Source: Avena insularis
Lineage: Eukaryota; Streptophyta; Magnoliopsida; Poales; Poaceae
Direction: 5' to 3'
NCBI GenBank assembly: GCA_023614405.1
Contig: CM042694.1
Span: 479,853,392 to 479,917,391 of the forward strand
Length of the DNA: 64,000 bases
Shown: positions 31,832 through 44,889 of the stretch, piece by piece
Numbering within the stretch: position 1 is the first letter of the stretch
Layout of the letters: each line of letters opens with the position of its first letter
Position numbers and translations under genes: made by a program
The notes under the pieces: model-generated
What the model was told of the DNA's origin: nothing
Databases searched by the model: none
What the model saw: only the letters and a program-made list of their open reading frames with translations

Positions 31832-33899
31832 AGGCGTTAAAGAAAAGTACTTATTGGGAGATAACACAAAAGTTTTAGATGAGTCTTGGAAGTTATTACT
31901 TAAGTAATAACCATTCCTTATCCTTTTTATTTGCTTTTTGTTCCAAGAGTAACATCTAATGAGAGAGAAGTAATGATTGGGAAAGTTGCTGTCCCGAAAC
32001 ACATTTATGTGCTTCACTATAAAAATTCGTGTAAAACCTATATACGTCCTTTTCAGGCGTGAATTTTTGTGCTTCTGCCCCAGGATGTTATCTAACTTTC
32101 GTTAGTTCAACACTTTTCGATTTGAGCAACAGAAGGTCTTCTAAAAAATTCGTCTTTACCTGCTGTTCTGTTTTGACAGATTTCTGCTATTATTTGCATT
32201 TGTTTCTTGTTGGTTCCTTTTTGAGTTCTTTTGGGGAATTGAGATTTTTGAGGGAAGTGCTACAGTAGCTTGTGTTTAATTGGAAGATTTATTGGTGTTG
32301 AAACTGAACCTAAAGACTTATTATCTTGAATGCACTAATGTTGCTAATAAAGATTGTGTGAAGTTTTGTATGAAGGAAAAATTTCAGGTGTATGGAAGGA
32401 ATGAGTAATGAGATGAAGAATGGACTAAAAGATCAAGCTTGGGGATGCCACGCGTGTCACCCCAAGAAATATCCAAGAAGTACAAGTGTCAAAGCTTGGG
32501 GATGCCCAAGGCATCCCCCTCTTCATCAATAAAAATCCCAGGTTTCTTCCAAACACTTTATTTTTTTTGTTTCATGCACAGTTGTGTTGTTCTTGGAGCG
32601 TCTTCTTTTTTGTTTTCATTTTGGTTTTTCGTTTGCTTATGTTTGCTTAGTTTGCTGAATAAATTGGTTGGACCCCCTCTTTCATACATTGGTTTTCAAA
32701 TAGTTTGGTTTGGTTTGGAAAAGAGTAGGAAAGTTCATGCTTAAGTGGTAAAGAGAGCTTGTTTTTGACTGTGGCCTATGTTTTGTCATACCATGCTTGA
32801 TATTGTCTTGGCTTTATTCCTAGTATTCTTTGTTGTATCATGACTTGTTATAAACAATTGAGATTGCTTAATGTGCCTTGGATAAATCATGCGTTGTTTT
32901 AGCATATTAAAGCATAGTTTAGTGGTATTCTCCTTTGATGCTTTATTTGGGTTGACTTGGCACATGCTCACACCATGTTATGACTATCCCAAGTCACCGT
33001 AGCCTTTATGATCCTTTAATTTTCAACTTGTCATATCACTTTATGCTTTGGTCAATGATGTTTTGTCGCTCTGCATGATTATGGCCATTATTCCTCTCTT
33101 AGTTTGTCGCTCCCAGTCTTTTGCTAGCCTCCACAACAAAGTATGAGTTCCACTCATGCATCCAACTACCTATTAGCATTTTCTATTCCAAGTATATTCA
33201 TTGTTTTGTTTACCTTCCAAATTAAACTTGTTATGAGAAAACTAGTGATTAAAGCTCTCACGAACTTGATGGCACACTTTACTTTTATTGCCCTTAGTAA
33301 ACTTGAACCATTGTGTCGTCTATGTTGTATATGCTTGCACTTATTTGTTGGGAATTAGCAGAACCATGCTGTCATGGGGAACGCTTTCAACACTGCACGG
33401 GTACTTGTACCTAGTTGATGTCATGCTCTTTTGTCTATGGATGTCGTCGGTGTGAAATGAAAGGGGAGCTTGTAAGTCCATGGAGTTATGTATATGTGTT
33501 AGAGAAACGCCTGGGCCACTGGTCTAATCCATGTTGCCATGGTCGAAACCTGCAGCGTAACCATAATGAGTTGTCTATGAAGCATTCTTCTTATAAAAAA
33601 AGAGTCCTATATTGAGAAAAAGAGAAAAAAGAAAAAAAGAGATTATGAAAAGAGGAAAGAGAGAAAAAAGCACCATATTCCCATGGTAAATAAGAAGATT
33701 GCCGAGATGCTCGTTGTCTGCTTGCCTTGTCATGTTAATATGGGGATTCTTCCGTATCATCGAGCAAGGGGTACCCCATTGGCGGTTCTCTATGATACAC
33801 ATGTACTTACGATGACAAGAACTTACCGGTAACTAAACTTATTCTTTATTTTTATCACTTACCTACTCGAGGATGAGCATGAGTTAAGCTTGGGGATGT
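31832..33899 (+). repeat. A2 3' non-coding region
   Basis: It is collinear with A1 16937-19205 and B2 49283-46515 (minus). It contains the 9-bp hairpin at 32498-32518 and ends in a short purine tract (agcttggggatg, 33886-33897) before the 3' LTR. It is shorter than the A1 version by an internal deletion near 33840. No gene was found. Confidence 0.75.
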
Positions 33900-35317
33900 T
33901 GATCCGTTGCAAACGTATCTATAATTTTTGATGTTCCATGCTTGGTTTATATCTACTTTCTTATGTTTTGTCCGCACTTTGGAGTACTTTCTACACACTT
34001 TCTTGGACTAACCTATTAACAAGATGCCACAGTGCCAGTTGCCTGTTTTCTGCTGTTTTTGGTTCCAGGAAAGTCAGAAAATCAATATTCTCGGAATTGG
34101 ACCGGACAAAAGCCAAAGTCGATATTTTACCGGAAGACTCATGAGCCAGAAGACGAGACGGAGAGGGGCCACAGGGTGGCCACACCATGTGGTGGCGCGG
34201 GCTAGCCCTGGCCGCGCCACCAGGTGGTGTGGGCCCCCTGGCCTCCCACCGACCTTGCCTCTTCGCCTATAAGATGCCTCCCGATGCAAAAACCCTAAAT
34301 CATCAAGCCTCCAGCCACGAAAAGTTCCGCAGCGCCGCTGCCACCGAAGGGGAGATTCGGGGGACAGAAAGTCTCTGTTCCAGTACCCTGCCGAGACGGG
34401 GAAGTACCCCCTGAACCATCTCCATCGATCTCCACCACCATCTCCATTAACGTTGTTGATTCCCATGATGAGGAGGGAGTAGCTCTCTCTCGAGGCTAAG
34501 GGTTCTACCGGTAGCTATGTGTTCATCTCTCTCTCTATGCATGATCTTATTGAGATCATGAGCTTGTAATCTATAGATCTACCTTGCTACTCAAGTGCTT
34601 TAATAGATCTCTGCTCTCCCCATGTGTGTGAAGTTGACAGTGTGCACACCATGGTGGCACTTAGGCTAGAGATTACAAATACTTGTTATGAGTTATATTT
34701 GGAGTTGGATGTCTTTATGAAATTTATGGTGTTTGTTTGAACCATCTAGTGCTCAAGGTGACAGTGTGGGGTTATCTAGATGTGGAAAGCGGACTTTGAC
34801 GCGTGTTGTTATAGCGCTACCATGGATTAGAGTGTCCAACCGGAGAGTAGTTAAGAGTAGTATCATAAAGAGAAGATATTTATATGAGAGTGTTCACTAG
34901 TGAAAGTATGATCCCTAGGCCTTGTTTCTAAGCATTGAAACATCGTTTGCAACTAGATCTGTTACATGTTTGCTTGCTGCTGTCTTTATTTTAGTTTTAC
35001 TTTAGTCTTTTCCGCTCCTTCAAGCTATTTTCTATCACCGTTACCACTTATAATTATCTATACCACTTGTATTTCACTATTTCTTCGCCGAACTAGTGCA
35101 CCTATACACCTGACAAGTGTATTGGGTGTGTTGGGGACACAAGAGACTTCGTGTATCTTGATTGCAGGGTTGCTTGAGAGGGATACTTTTGACCACTTCC
35201 TCCCTGAGTTTGATAAACCTTGGGTAATCCACTTAAGGGAAACTTGCCGTTGTTCTACAAACCTCTGCACTTGGAGGCCCAACCACTGTCTACAAGAATA
35301 GAAGTGCGTAGACATCA
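33900..35317 (+). repeat. A2 3' LTR
   Basis: It runs from TGATCCGTTGC to GTAGACATCA, near-identical to 29416-30829 with small indels, and carries the same hairpin (34180-34232) and TATAAG (34268-34273). It is followed by TSD TTATC. Confidence 0.95.
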
Positions 35318-37156
35318 TTATCATATAGGATGGTTTGCATTATGGAAGTATCTCTCCTCTAGTTAAATATCTATGTATCCCTTGTTGTGAGTTGCCATGA
35401 TGGAATATTAATGAGAAGTTCTATCATTTACTTTTTGCACATCTTATATTAGTTTTCAATTTCTGTTATATGATTGATCTTGTTGTTAGTATTGGTATCA
35501 CTTTGGGATCATTAAGTAAATTTAGTTGGTTTTGGCAAATCTGGCTCTGTTCAGTAGCAACACTATTTGAGAATTGAATGAAAAAGATAAAAGTACTCTT
35601 AAGAAATATAATGTCATCATCTTTCTTTCTTGATTGGCTCATAAGCTTAGTATTCTCTAGTTAAGATCTTTTGTGCTTCCAAGGAAGATTGCATGTTTGT
35701 TTTTATCACTTGTATGTTTGTTTGTTTCCTTCAACTCTTATGCTTGTTACCCAGCCTTGCTAGCCAAAAACCTATACTGAGAGGGAATGCTTCTTGTGCA
35801 TCCAATCGTTAAACCAAAACCTATGCCATTTGTGTCCACCATACCTACCTATTAGCATTATTGCTATTCCAAGTAAATTCATTTTTTATCTACCTTCCAA
35901 ATTAAACTTGTTATGTGAAAATTAGTGATTAAAGCTCTCACGAACTTGATGGCACACTTTACTTCCTTGCACTTAATAAACTTGAACATTGTGCCTATCT
36001 ATGTTGCGTATATGCTTACGTTTTGTAAGTTGTGAATTAGCAGAACCATGTTATCATGGGGAACGCTTTCAACATTGCACTTTATTTAGTTGATATCATG
36101 TTCTTTTGCTTATGGATCCCGACGGTGTGAAATGAAAGGGGAGCTTGTAAGGCTCATGGAGTCCGTATATGTGTTAGAGAAATGCCTGGGCGGCTGGTCT
36201 AAGCCATGCCTAATCATGGTGGAAACCTGCAGCATAACCATAGTGAGCAATCTGTGAAGCATCCTCAATAAAAAACAACCTATGCAAATAGGAAAGACAA
36301 AAAAGGAAGAAAAAACCTATGCAAATAGTAAATAAAAGGATTGTTGAGATGCTCATTATCTGCTTGCCTTGTCATTTTGATATGGGGAATCTTCTGTATC
36401 ATCGGGAAAGGGGTACCCCGTTGGCGGTTCTCTATGATACACATGTACCTACAATGACAAGAACTTACCTGTGACTAAATTTGAGTAGCATGAGGAACGG
36501 TACTCGTAAGTAAGGGGTATGAGATTTTCAGCTTATAACTTGTCAAGCATATCCTCATATTTGATCACTTTAACCTTAATCACCTAAACATGCTTATGAT
36601 AGGGGTAATGAGAGCTGAAAGCTAATAAGTACCATAATTTTTGGAAGCTCTTTATGAAACTTGAAATCCCTGCTTCCCTCTACGAAGGGCCTATCTTTTA
36701 CTTTTTAGTTGAGTTAGTAAACCTATTCCTTTCTATCTCAAGCAAGTATTTTGAGGTGTTGTGTTTCATTCATTCATATGATGATTTATTCAATCATGTT
36801 TCTTATGTTCCTTGTTTTGCACACTGCTCTTATCTTAGTGAATATTACTTTGAAAGCTATCATTGAAAACTCCATTATGTTTGAACTCCTGCAAATTGTT
36901 AACCGTTCTTTGACCAAGAACAAAGTTTGATATTACCAATTATGATTTACTTTGTGTATCTTTATTGTGTTTCCTTTACTTATTGCAAGTTAAGTTATAT
37001 AATAGTGAGTTGTCTTCTAGTATGATTTGTGTATTGATGAATGTGATGCTTCTTGTCTGTATTCTTTTATCGACACTTCACTCCATAAACCTGAGGTCAT
37101 GTTTATTGAGCTCAGATTTCGCTTGGGAACAAGCGAAGTCAAAGCTTGGGGGGAGT
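35318..37156 (+). other. C 3' non-coding region after A2
   Basis: AT-rich and non-coding, distantly related to the A-family 3' region (for example 'gggaacgctttcaaca', 'gagaaatgcctgggcggctgg'). It ends in the purine-rich tract AAGCTTGGGGGGAGT (about 37142-37156) next to the 3' LTR, the polypurine tract of C. Confidence 0.65.
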
Positions 37157-38653
37157 TGATATGTCCATTTTGCATCACTATTCTATATCATGATTTACTG
37201 TTATTCATTGATATATTTCATATTAAGAGATGATACTTATGATATTTCATCTAATTTTGCATGGTTAATGACTTTTGGGGGATGGATGGCTGAAGTCAAG
37301 ATTCTGATGGAAAAGGCACTGTTTGGATGTGAAATTCGCGAAGATCAGAAAATCCCGGAAAATATACAGAAAATTCTATTTTCTAGAAGACGAAGGAAGC
37401 CAGAAGGGGGAGCGGATATGGGCCACAGGGGGCCCACACCACCCCCTAGCGCGGGCCACCCTTGGCCACACCACCAGGTGGTGTGGCCACCCTGGCCCAC
37501 CTCTAGCTCTGATCTTTGGCGTATATAATCCTCCCGAAACCCTAAGACTCGGGGAGTGACCATAGAAAGGTTCCACCGCCTCTGCGAGGCGGAAACTACA
37601 GAGAGAGAAAGAGCTCTCCGGCAGGCAGAAATCTGCCGGGGAAATTCCTTCCCGGAGAGGGGAGATCGTCGCCATCAACACCACCATCAAGATGGACTTC
37701 ATCGGGATCATCATCTCCATCATCATCTCCACCAGCACCATCATCACCAGTCCATACCACTTTAACAATTGGGTTGAATCTTGCATAGTTCTTAGGGGAA
37801 ACTTTCCAGGTATTGATTACTTGTTGTAGTTGATGTTATTGAGTGGAACCATTGAATTATCATTCATGTTCAGATTGTTGCGTATCATTATTTCATCTCT
37901 GATCTTGATCCATATGATGTCTCGTGAGTAGTTCGTTTAGTCTTTGAGGACATAGGAGAAGTCATGTTGTTAGTAGTAGAATTGTGTTGAGAAAGATTCA
38001 ATGGTTTGATATTGAAGTTGTGGTGTTATTCTTCTAGTGGTGTCATGTGAACGTCGACTACATGATACTTCACCTTTATGGTCCTAGGGGAATTCATTGT
38101 GTATTTGGCTACTAATCGCGGGGTTGCCTGAGTGACACAAACCTGAACCCCCGTTAGGAAACCTTTGCATAAGGGAGTGTAGGATCTCAGAGTTTAAGGC
38201 TGTAGTTAGGTTTTTATCTTAATTACTTTCTTGTAGTTGCGGATGCTTGCAAGGGGTATAATCACAAGTATGTATTAGTCCTAGGAAGGTCGGTACATTA
38301 GCACAGGTTCACCCACACAACACATATCAAACTAAAGAAGATTAATCAACTATATGAAGCGAAAGCACTTGACGATATTCCCATGTGTCCTCGAGAATGT
38401 TTGGTCATCTTAAGTAATACAACCGGCTTGTCATTTGCTAAAGAAAGGATTGGGCCACTTGCTGCAATTATTATTATTGTCTTCTATTTACTCGCACTTT
38501 ATTTATCTGCATTATCAAAAACCCCTAAAAATCTGTTTTCCAAGTATTACAGAGAATTCCTGCTCCAAGCTACTCGTCAACACCTTCTGCTCCTCGTTGG
38601 GTTCGACACTCTTACTTATCGAAAATACAGCAATACACCTCCTATACTTGTGG
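37157..38653 (+). repeat. C 3' LTR (last bases missing)
   Basis: It starts TGATATGTCC and is collinear with 24609-26108, but stops at ..CTATACTTGTGG without the final GTCATCA. It contains a perfect GC-rich palindrome at 37464-37488 and a TATA box near 37520. Confidence 0.9.
37464..37488 (+). promoter_or_regulatory. Perfect 12-bp inverted repeat upstream of the C LTR TATA box
   Basis: Arms GGCCACACCACC and GGTGGTGTGGCC are separated by one A. The other C LTR has the same structure with two substitutions (about 24926-24950). Confidence 0.65.
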
Positions 38654-40614
38654 TGATTGCAGTAATACACCAGCCCCCGAGCCGTTGAGTAACTTTGATC
38701 CATCAATGTGCATGACCCAATATTTTGGCTCTGGTACAGGAGTGTCTTCTGGCAGTTCTATCCAATTCGCAGTAAAATCCGCCAACGCTTGATATTTGAT
38801 AGCACCGCATCTCTTGTAGGTGATTTCAAAGGCGGCAAGTTCAATGCCCCACTTTTCCACCCTTCCTGTAGTGTCACTATTGTTGACGATGTCGGACAAC
38901 GGATCTTTTCTCACTACTGTGATGGGGTGCTCCTGGAAATAATACCTTAGCTTTCATGAAGCAAGGAAAACTCCATAAGCTATCTTCTGGTAGTGCGGGT
39001 AACGCTGCTTGGATTCCGTTAAGACCTCACTTACATAGTAAACTGGTCGCTAAACTCTGTATTCGTGCATTGGTTCCTTGCGCTCCACCATGATGACGAT
39101 GCTGATAACCCGGTTGGTTGCCTCCATGTACAATACATAGGCTCCCTCGATACCGGTGCTACAAGTATTGATGTGGAGGAGAGTATTCTCTTCAACTCCG
39201 GAAGTGATGCCTCTGCTTCGTCCGTCCATATGAATTTGTCTGCCTTATTTAGCAACTTTTAGAGCGGCATGGCCTTCTCCCCAAGTTGGCTGATGAACCG
39301 ACTTACTGCTGCGACGCAACCCGTGAGCCTTTGTATGTCCTTTAAGCATGTCAGGCGTTTGATGTCAAGGATGGCCTTGATCTTCTCTGGGTTGACCTCA
39401 ATTCCGCGGTGCGAAACAATTAAGCCCAACAATTTGTCGGATGGCACCCCAAAGATGCACATCTTAGGGTTAAGCATCATGTTGTATTTCTAGAGATTTT
39501 CGAAGGTTTCATTCAACTTGGTGATTAGGTCGTTTGATTTCTTTGACATCACCGTGATATCGTCCACGTAAGCGTGTACGTTGCGACCTATCTGGTCATG
39601 TAGGCAGCGCTGCATCGTCCGCTGGTAGGTGGCACCGGCGTTTTTCAACCCAAAGGGTATCGTGACATAGCAGTATGTGCCATACGGTGTGGTGAACAAA
39701 GTGGCCAATTGGTCTGACTTTGGCATCTTAATTTGGTGGTATCCTGAAAATGCATCGAGAAAACACAAAAGTTACAAGCCAGCCATCGAATCAATGACTT
39801 GGTCAATGCGAGGCAAAGCAAATGGATCCTTCGGACACGCTTTGTTCAAGTCGGTGTAATCAATGCACATTCTTAATTCTTTGGTTCCCTTTTTGGGGAC
39901 AAGTACGGGATTTGCCACCCAATGGGTGTGAATGACTTTTCAGATAAAACTATCCTTAAGTAACCTAGTTATCTCTTTGCCTATAGCTCGCCGTCTTTCA
40001 TCACCAAAATGTCGTAGATCTTGCTTCACCGGTTTGGCCTTAGGATCAATATTCAAGCTATGCTCGGCAAGTTCCCTAGGTACACCTTTCATATCGGCAG
40101 GTTGCCAGGCAAAGATGTCCTTGTTCTCATGGAGAAACTCAACAAGTGCGCTTTCCTATTTGGGATCCAGGTCCATGCCAATGGTGGTGGCCTTGGAGGA
40201 ATCTCCTTCAACAAGCTCCACATGCTTTGTCTTGATGGCGGCCTTGAATGCGGGTTCAGCAACAGTGATTTTCTTCTTTGAAGCCGGCATTTCTGAGGCG
40301 TCGACCTGGTTCTGGATCTCCTTGAATTCTTCACCGTTGAGGACGGCTTTGGTAAAGGCGGCTTCGCTCAGCTCACACTCACATGTCTTGGTGAAGCTAC
40401 CATCAATGGTGATGAAGCCATTTGGTCCAGGTATCTTGAGCTTGTTGTAGACAAAGCATGGCCTAGCAAGGAAGGAGTGGAAGATGTCGCGTCCGAAGAT
40501 GACATGGTACACGCTCTTGAAGGGCACCACTTCAAAGGTCATGCACTCTTGGTGATAGTTGTTGACATCAACAAAGGCGTCCGGAAGGGTTATGCAACCA
40601 AGTGAGTTTGCTTG
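38654..40614 (-). pseudogene. Element D protease-RT spacer, RT and RNase H start (broken)
   Basis: On the minus strand: VYHVIFGRDIFHSFLARP and IPGPNGFITIDGSF (spacer), WQPADMKGVPRELAEHSL, VPKKGTKELRMCIDY, FLDAFSGYHQIKM, TPYGTYCYVTIPFGLKNAG, HAYVDDITVMSKK (intact YVDD at 39559-39570), FGVPSDKLLG, AVSRFISQLGEKAMPL, then YFQEHPITVV and the RNase H start WVMHIDGSKLLNGSGAG. Stops interrupt at about 40156, 39926, 39769, 39490 and 39259, and a frameshift lies near 39130. It ends at the C LTR. Upstream it stops at the 40615 repeat, so protease and gag are absent. Confidence 0.88.
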
Positions 40615-41925
40615 TGCGGTGACCCAGCATACCACTACATGATGTAGTACACTATAGTCGTTGAAATAACACCAATGGAACACCATTCACTAGTATTACA
40701 CCCCTCAGAGTGGTACAACAGAAACACAGCAGGTCCAAGACATGACTATAGATTACAACTCGACTCTTTACAAAAGATCCAGAGAACACTCCAGGTTAAA
40801 TAGAGAGAAAGAAACTTCTTACAAAGAAGAACCAAAAATAATAACTCAGAACTATCTAGCTAATAAGACTAGAATCTAAACAATCTGGCTTGCAATTGCT
40901 ACTAATGCAATGCTCTATAGAAGTAGGTTTTATGGCTAGAGTATCTACTCCTATCTAATCATGAACTTCGTCTTCACTTCGGTTGATGTATATGTTGACT
41001 TCATTGACTTTATTGAAGAACTTGAGTTGTCGATGATGGTTTCTTGAGCATAAGTTGGTGTTGACGTCGTCTTCAATGACTTCAGAATCTAGCAAGGGCT
41101 AAGAAGGTACGGTTGAGTATGAGCGTACTCAGCAAGTTCACTAAAAAGGAGTGTTTGATGCACTATCTCTACAGCCACGGACCAAAGGTCATAGGCAATG
41201 CAGGTTTTCATAAACATTTCTTCAAAGGTTGCTTTTATTCTGAAAACTATGTCCGACAGCCTTCACAGGTTGACCAGAACCTTCGTGGGGTTCCTTTCCT
41301 GCCGCATTCGTAGCTCCTTCCCGGAACAAAGAGTAACATGTCATAGTTCTTACACTCTACAGAGGTGCGTTGCTTTACCCATGAGAGAGCAAATCCTTGT
41401 TGCACAACCGGTCAGCTTATTCCCATCCACAATTCCGTGATGTGGGGCCTAGTAGATGATCCAAGCTAATCATTGCCCCTCTCCGCGACACCGCATGAAG
41501 ACACGGTCCTCTAGGACATGCCCCACCTCTATCAAGCCCCTTATAAGACTGGCTATAACTCTGGTAGGCACCTGAAGAATCTATGAGACGGTTATGCCCT
41601 TGAAAGCTCCCTTAAAGGACCAGCTAAACCATTGACAACCTCTCAAGATAATCTAGACACCAAAATCACAGGAAACTAAGGGGTTCCACCCATGTGCTAG
41701 GTTTCTCCATGAGAAATCCTCAGCCTCATGGTTAGGTCATCCGTCCATACGAAAGGAAGAAGATCTAGCTGACTTCTCTGTCCCATTCCAGATCTCATGG
41801 TTAACGCGTAATATATGGCACTAGAATCACTAGCGACATTGGTTGTTAAGTCCTAGATATTATGTTCCTTTACCACTGAAACTATATCAATATATTATTA
41901 CCATTTGGTAAATAATCCATAATCA
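40615..41925. repeat. Direct repeat U, copy 1 (LTR-like, 1.31 kb)
   Basis: It starts TGCGGTGACCC and ends CCATAATCA, so it has TG...CA termini like an LTR. It is collinear with copy 2 (41930-43237), only four bases (TATT) away. On the minus strand, 'gtaccactctgaggggtgtaat' and 'gtatgctgggtcacc' recall from memory the end of long cereal Gypsy LTRs. No coding frame. No TSD was found. Confidence 0.7.
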
Positions 41926-41929
41926 TATT

Positions 41930-43237
41930 TGCGGTGACCCAGCATACCACTTCATGATGTAGTACACTATAGTCGTTGACATAACACTAATGAAACACCG
42001 TTCACTAGTATTACATCCCTCAGAGTGGTATAACAAAAACACAGCAGGTCCAAGACATGACTACAGATTACAACTCGACTCTTTACAAAAGATCCAGAGA
42101 ACACTCTAGGTTAAAGAGAGATAAAGAAACTTTTTACAAAGAAAAACCAGAAGTAATAACTCAGAACTATCTAGTAACTATGACTAGTATATAAACTATT
42201 TGGTTGCCATTGCTGCTATTGCAATGCTCTACAGAACTAGGTTTTATGGCTAGATACTCTACTCCTATCTAAACTGACACTTTATATTCACTTCAGCGGA
42301 TGTATATGTTGACTCCATTGACTTTATTAAGAACTTGAGTTGTCGATGATGGTTTCTTGAGCAGAAATTGATGTTGACGCCATCTTCAATGGCTTAGAAT
42401 CTAGCAAGGGTTAAGAAGGTACGGTTGAGTACTAGCGTACACAGCAAGTTCACTAAAAAGGAGTGTATGATGCACTATCTCTACAGCCACAGACCATAGG
42501 TCGTAGGCAATGCAGGTTTTCGTAAACATTTCTTCAAAGGTTGCTTTTATTCTGAAAACTATGTCCGACAGCCTTCACAGGTTGACCAGAACCTTCATGG
42601 GGTTCCTTTCCTGCCGCGTTCGTAGCTCCTTCCTGGAACAGGGAGTAACATGTCACAGTTCTTACACTCTGCAGAGGTGCATTGCTTTACCCATGAGAGA
42701 TCAACTCCTTGTTGCACAACCGGGCGATCTTTCCCGTCAACAATTCCTTAATGTGGGGCCCAGTAGGTGATCCAAGCCAATCACTGCCCTCCCCGCGATC
42801 CCATATGTCTACACGATCCTCCGGGCCGAGCTCCATCTCCGTTAAGCCCCCAATTTAGGGCAAGCTATAACCCTGATGAGTTCCTGAAGACTCTATGAGC
42901 TGGTGATGCCCCTGGCAAGCTCCATAAAGGTTTGACTATACCTCTGGCAGCCACTCATAGATAATCTAGACACCAAAATCGTGGGGCCTAAGAGTGCCCA
43001 CCCATATGTTGGATCCACATCGGGAATCCCAACGTCACGATAAGGTCATCTTGCCTCCATATGAAAGGAAGAAGATACAGCTGACTTCTCCGTCCCATTC
43101 CAAATCTCATGGTTAACGCATAATATACGGCGCTAGAATCACTGGCGACATTGGTTGTTAAGTCCTAGATATTATGTTCCTTTACCACCAGAACTGTATC
43201 AAAAGATTATTACCTCTTGGTAAATAATCCATAATCA
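41930..43237. repeat. Direct repeat U, copy 2
   Basis: It has the same ends as copy 1 and clear collinearity with scattered substitutions and small indels. It is followed directly by the AT-rich tract X. Confidence 0.7.
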
Positions 43238-44889
43238 TGTTATTGTGAAAATAGTGTTTTCTAACCTTTTTGAAATGCAGGTGATGACAACATTTGAGTT
43301 ACAAGCATTTGATAGTAAATAATCAAAGGACATGAGCAAGTTGTGAACTTGCCTTTTGTGATTGCAGGATTATGCACTCACGGTCTTCAAGATAATAGAA
43401 GATCCAAATTCTGTAAACAACATCATTGGTCCGGTAAGGACTAATGTTTAAAGAAGCAGAATGCAATTATGCATAAATAATGTAATGCAGTTTGGAAAAC
43501 CTCGAAGTAATACCCCAATATGGTGAATGAGTTAAATTTTAAGTGATTACCTTAAGATTTAGTTGGTCTATAAGTTTACTTTACAAGTTAACATACATAT
43601 ACAAGGAACTTAAGACTAACATGTATGATATAAAGTAAATATAACAACACATGCTTAGAGTTATTTGATATTATGTATTTATTAAGGAAGTCAATGTTTT
43701 AAGTTGATGAGATTGTTATTTGAAGTAGCAAAACGAATAACTTTTGAAGAGAAGGTTTCTTTGATAAGGTTTAATCAATCTTTATGGTTAGTGAAATGTG
43801 ATCAACGTCATTTGCGTTTGTCCGATAAGTTTGGATTTAAGATGCCTTGTGACTTAACTTGGAATAGACAAAAGTTAACTATAAAACAAAATTATATCTA
43901 GGGTGTGATGTGTTTAAAAGTATTAATAAACTTTACATCTTATAACAAGCATTTTTTTAAATTATAGGATCATTTACTTTTAGTTTAAGTGAGTTTTCTA
44001 AATGTTAATAGTTTTACTTTTAAGTATTATTATAGACTTAAGTTATGGTTTTAGAAATAGTATTTCAATGTACAAGATTTATGGTTCTATATAAAATTAT
44101 CATTATTTCTTATTTAAGCATGTTGTTAAAGAATTTACCAACTAAATAATAAATAAAGATTTATTTCTTAATAACCTTAAAATGTGTTGGAATAAAATAA
44201 TTAGTATTTTTCTAGTAAAACATACTGACTTAAGATCTTAGAAGTGAATTTTATTTGATTTTAGGTGTTATCCTTATTTTTACAAAATTCCATAAAGGTT
44301 TATATATTTTTAAATATTTTCTTTAAGCTTTATTTGTAAACAATTAAGTTAGTTTTTTTATAAAATAGTAGACTCATTTCTATATGTAAAAATGATTTTT
44401 ATTTAATTTTAAGTCTTTGTTTTATTTTATGAAATTTATTTTAGGTCCTAATGGTATTAATATTTATTTACATTTTATTTAACTCAAACAAGTCATGTTG
44501 TATTTTTCTTAGATATAAATTATTTTTGTGATGAGTTTAATATATTATAAATATTTTTAAGATTTTTCTATATTTTTCTAGAGTGTAAGCTAGGCTCAAG
44601 GGTATTTTGGTTATTTACTAGATGGAATAATAATTTATTTTGGAATTTCTTTTGGAACTGGGCCAGGCTCACCGACGGACCCACCTGGCCCAACTTGGCC
44701 CAACTGGGCTCGAGTCAACACTCAAAACCGACCCAGCCCACTCCTCTCTCACGCACATACACACTCATGCATTATCCTCACCCCTATGGTTCCCCTCTGG
44801 TCGTACGATGCGACACCGCCAGCGCCGCTCTGACCGGTCGCCGGCCGGTCATCGGCCAACCCCGGCACTGCTACCTACCGATGAGGCCC
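43238..44889. repeat. Tract X, copy 1, left part (AT-rich, then GC-rich)
   Basis: The first 255 nt (to about 43495) is duplicated at 57892-58150. Then about 1.1 kb is very AT-rich without genes. From 44640 composition switches to GC-rich text (ctggcccaacttggcccaac; accggtcgccggccggtc) like the promoter-leader of a long LTR. B2 interrupts at 44889; the tract resumes at 54685. Confidence 0.55.

Larger units (their letters stand above)
29416..35317 (+). mobile_element. Element A2: complete 5.9 kb non-autonomous Athila-like element
   Basis: LTRs of 1414 and 1418 nt (29416-30829, 33900-35317) are nearly identical and flanked by a perfect TSD TTATC (29411-29415 and 35318-35322). Between them lie a decayed primer site, one intact 267-codon ORF and a 2.1 kb 3' non-coding region ending in GCTTGGGGATGT before the 3' LTR. 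No Gag core, protease, RT or integrase is present, so it must move in trans. It is the youngest layer here, inserted inside C, itself inside D. Confidence 0.95.
24609..38653 (+). mobile_element. Element C: Athila-like Gypsy element carrying nested A2
   Basis: LTRs of the same family lie at 24609-26108 and 37157-38653. A decayed tRNA-Asp-type primer site, an open gag, a second acidic ORF and a purine tract before the 3' LTR are present. Excluding A2 and its TSD it is about 8.1 kb. No protease, RT or integrase was found, so it is non-autonomous. The 3' LTR lacks its last seven bases or so (GTCATCA) and no TSD is visible, which with the missing D sequence indicates a deletion across the right junction. 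Confidence 0.85.
4194..40614 (-). mobile_element. Element D: old Tat-like Gypsy element, dismembered by nested insertions
   Basis: Minus-strand pol fragments (protease-RT linker, RT, RNase H, integrase) lie at 40614-38654 and 24608-23883. The integrase C-terminus is at 22182-22443, now inverted. An antisense gene on the original plus strand is at 4194-4447, 13442-14509 and, inverted, 23617-22952. Removing G1, A1/B1, C/A2 and undoing one inversion puts these in the order expected for a Tat-lineage Gypsy element read from right to left: RT, RNase H, integrase, then an antisense ORF before the 3' LTR. Neither LTR of D nor its gag was found; the left edge abuts a Copia LTR fragment and the right edge stops inside the protease-RT spacer at a repeat. 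The reconstruction is inference but rests on a shared TSD and reading-frame continuity. Confidence 0.6.
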
